A stretch of 64,000 nucleotides of DNA, taken from NCBI GenBank assembly GCA_963682055.1, contig OY821743.1, positions 28,072,702 through 28,136,701 of the forward strand, read 5' to 3'. The notes beneath the pieces were generated by a model, which saw only the letters and a program-made list of their open reading frames with translations, was not told where the DNA came from and made no database searches. Made by a program: the position numbers and the translations under genes. Origin of the DNA: Primula veris. Taxonomy: Eukaryota; Streptophyta; Magnoliopsida; Ericales; Primulaceae. Positions within the stretch are counted from its first letter, which is position 1. Each line of letters begins with the position of its first letter. Of the stretch, positions 62,186 through 64,000 are shown in pieces.

Positions 62186-64000
62186 CTGAAACGATGAACA
62201 GACTAGAAGACTTGTTTGGTGAAATATCAGACATACTTTTGGTATATATTCAACTTTTCAGTAAATTATATTTTTGGTATAGTCAGGCAAAGTAATTATT
62301 TAACCTTACAGAGACAGAAAAATCATATTTTCCAGAATCATGACTCACCCCCCTTTTCAAGGAAGAATAAGCGTCATCTATTAGAATAAACTATTTCAAG
62401 ATTCGCAATACTAAAAATAGCAACAACAAAAAAAAAACACTCAACCAAACACCTTTAAAAAAGATTCACAAAAACATACTTCCCACCTTAATTAAAAAAT
62501 ACTTTTGTCCCTAGCAGATACGATTAAATGAGCCCATAGAGTAATGTAAGTATTAGAATTAGATTGCAAAACTTCTAGGTTTAAGGTTTCATATTACAGA
62601 CATCGTGGTTTACATTTGCTAGGTACATCAAACATGTATAAAACATGGCCACCCTGACAAAGCAAGGCCATCTTCTAGAACATAATACATTAGTTTAAAA
62701 ACTTTCAGGAACTTTTTAGGAAAATCTATCCAGAGACTAGCATAACAAAATTCGCCAAAAGTTCAACAAGCTCGAAGCCTTCGACATAACCTAGGAAGGT
62801 TCCACACTTTACTAGCTACACTTAATGTTACGCCGATGTTTCCATTTAGGAGACTATGTACCACCCCTTCAAACAAAATTTTATTCTTCACTGAAGCAAA
62901 CAGAAACAAAAGAACTGAAGAAAAGTTCATCAAACTCCCAAGCATACATCGGAGTTACTATACACCTTTAGATACAGTACTAATACCTAATCCACTTGCA
63001 GAGTATGCCTAACTGCTAGTTTTAAGCTTAGTGATTTCACCTTTTTCTTACTTAAATCAGGGCATTTTCTTATTTGATTGGCTTTAAAAAGAACAAGGTT
63101 TAAACTGAATGGTTATTATTTTCATAATATATGCAGCCTAACCTTAATTTCGAAACTAGGGAAAAACACCCACAAATAGTTAAAAAACTTTACAAGGATT
63201 TCTCCTTTTCTTGTTTTATTATTGGCTCTAAACACTAAAGTTTGAAGATGAATGGTAATTTCCATAAAAACAGCAGCCTAACCGTAAATGCAGTAACTGC
63301 AAATACAAAAAAAAAAGGTTTATAAGTATATAACTTCTTCTTACAAATCTGAGTTTTTTCTTGATTTTTGTTGGCCTTTAAAACTACAAGGTTTAAGCTG
63401 AATGGTCTAAATTACGAATGATAGGGAACAAGACCCAATAACCAAAAACCGAACTTCATAAATTACGAATGATAGGGAACAAGACCCAACAACCAAAAAC
63501 CGAACTTCATAAATTACGAATTACTGTTTTCTAGCTAAACAATTAAAGAATAAGAATTATAAAAACTGAACATAGTCTAACCTTAAATTCAACAACAGGG
63601 GAAAAACCTAAAAAAAGAAAAACACGAGATTTATCGGTTTGAACAAATGTAATAAAAATATACGTAATGGAAACAGAAGATAACTACAATATGGTTATCA
63701 TTTCACAAAATCTGCAGAATAACTTCAAACTCAATAACAATGAAAAACAAAAACACAAAAACAAAAACAAAAAAAACTCGATATTTTATCAGTTTTGTGG
63801 CTGAACAATTACAATAAAATTAGATTGTTTAGAAAAAATAACATTTCTACAATAAACACAATAAAAGGGGCACAAAGCCACCAAATTAAATTACGAGCTT
63901 TACATAATTCAACAATAATATATGCCATTATAGTTTCTTTATAAATAAAAAAAAACCAACAAATAAAAATTTAAAGCTACATAAAATTAGTAAAAAAAGA
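62186..64000 (-). other. Upstream of the RPS5 core exons, no coding sequence seen
   Basis: A-rich on the plus strand. I looked on the minus strand for the RPS5 first exon and did not find it. A two-copy 51-bp tandem repeat lies at 63409-63510 (AAATTACGAATGATAGGGAA in each unit), with a third start at 63511. Confidence 0.5.

Overview
The window is plant nuclear DNA, almost certainly from a dicot. It is AT-rich, its genes carry many GT-AG introns, and it holds Mutator-like, Tat-type Ty3/gypsy, Helitron and MITE elements. The species cannot be named from sequence alone. Gene models were built by hand, by matching reading phase across splice sites and by recall of protein families; no database search was run.

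Layout. 1-1681: end of a Mutator-like element (MULE) whose transposase frame is open to the window edge. 1882-8536: a 10-exon gene for a plastid-type protein with two glutaredoxin/GST-N-like domains. 8980-15929: a TIR element with a 9-bp target duplication, into which a second MULE (9206-14844, own 9-bp duplication) has inserted. The inner MULE carries a frameshifted transposase, a second transposon-type gene and a scrap of copia RNase H. 15939-16840: duplicated spacer and a dead fragment of a receptor kinase. 17286-20632: an intact two-exon LRR receptor kinase. 20786-32058: a partial copy of the two-domain gene, split by a Tat-lineage LTR retrotransposon (20830-31417). 32059-34447: spacer with a tandem repeat. 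34448-46496: a 15-exon tRNA CCA-adding enzyme. 46497-52507: gene-free, with small transposons. 52508-55702: a glucuronoxylan 4-O-methyltransferase-like gene. 55703-58138: gene-free, with MITEs. 58139-60401: a small three-exon conserved plant gene of unknown role. 61033-62185 (minus): a ribosomal protein S5 (uS7) gene lacking both ends in this window.

The host genes are unrelated housekeeping, cell-wall, redox and receptor genes and do not form one pathway. The most informative part is the history of the left half. A segment holding the 3' end of the two-domain gene, a spacer and receptor-kinase sequence was duplicated. One copy then took the nested TIR elements and the other took the LTR retrotransposon. 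The copies act as each other's empty-site controls, so boundaries and relative order of insertion can be read directly. I saw no clear sign of an entirely new biological system. The best candidates for a second look are the 2.9-kb cargo of the inner MULE with its perfect hairpin at one edge, the CGATCGGTCG motif clusters, and the intron-containing antisense gene of the retrotransposon.
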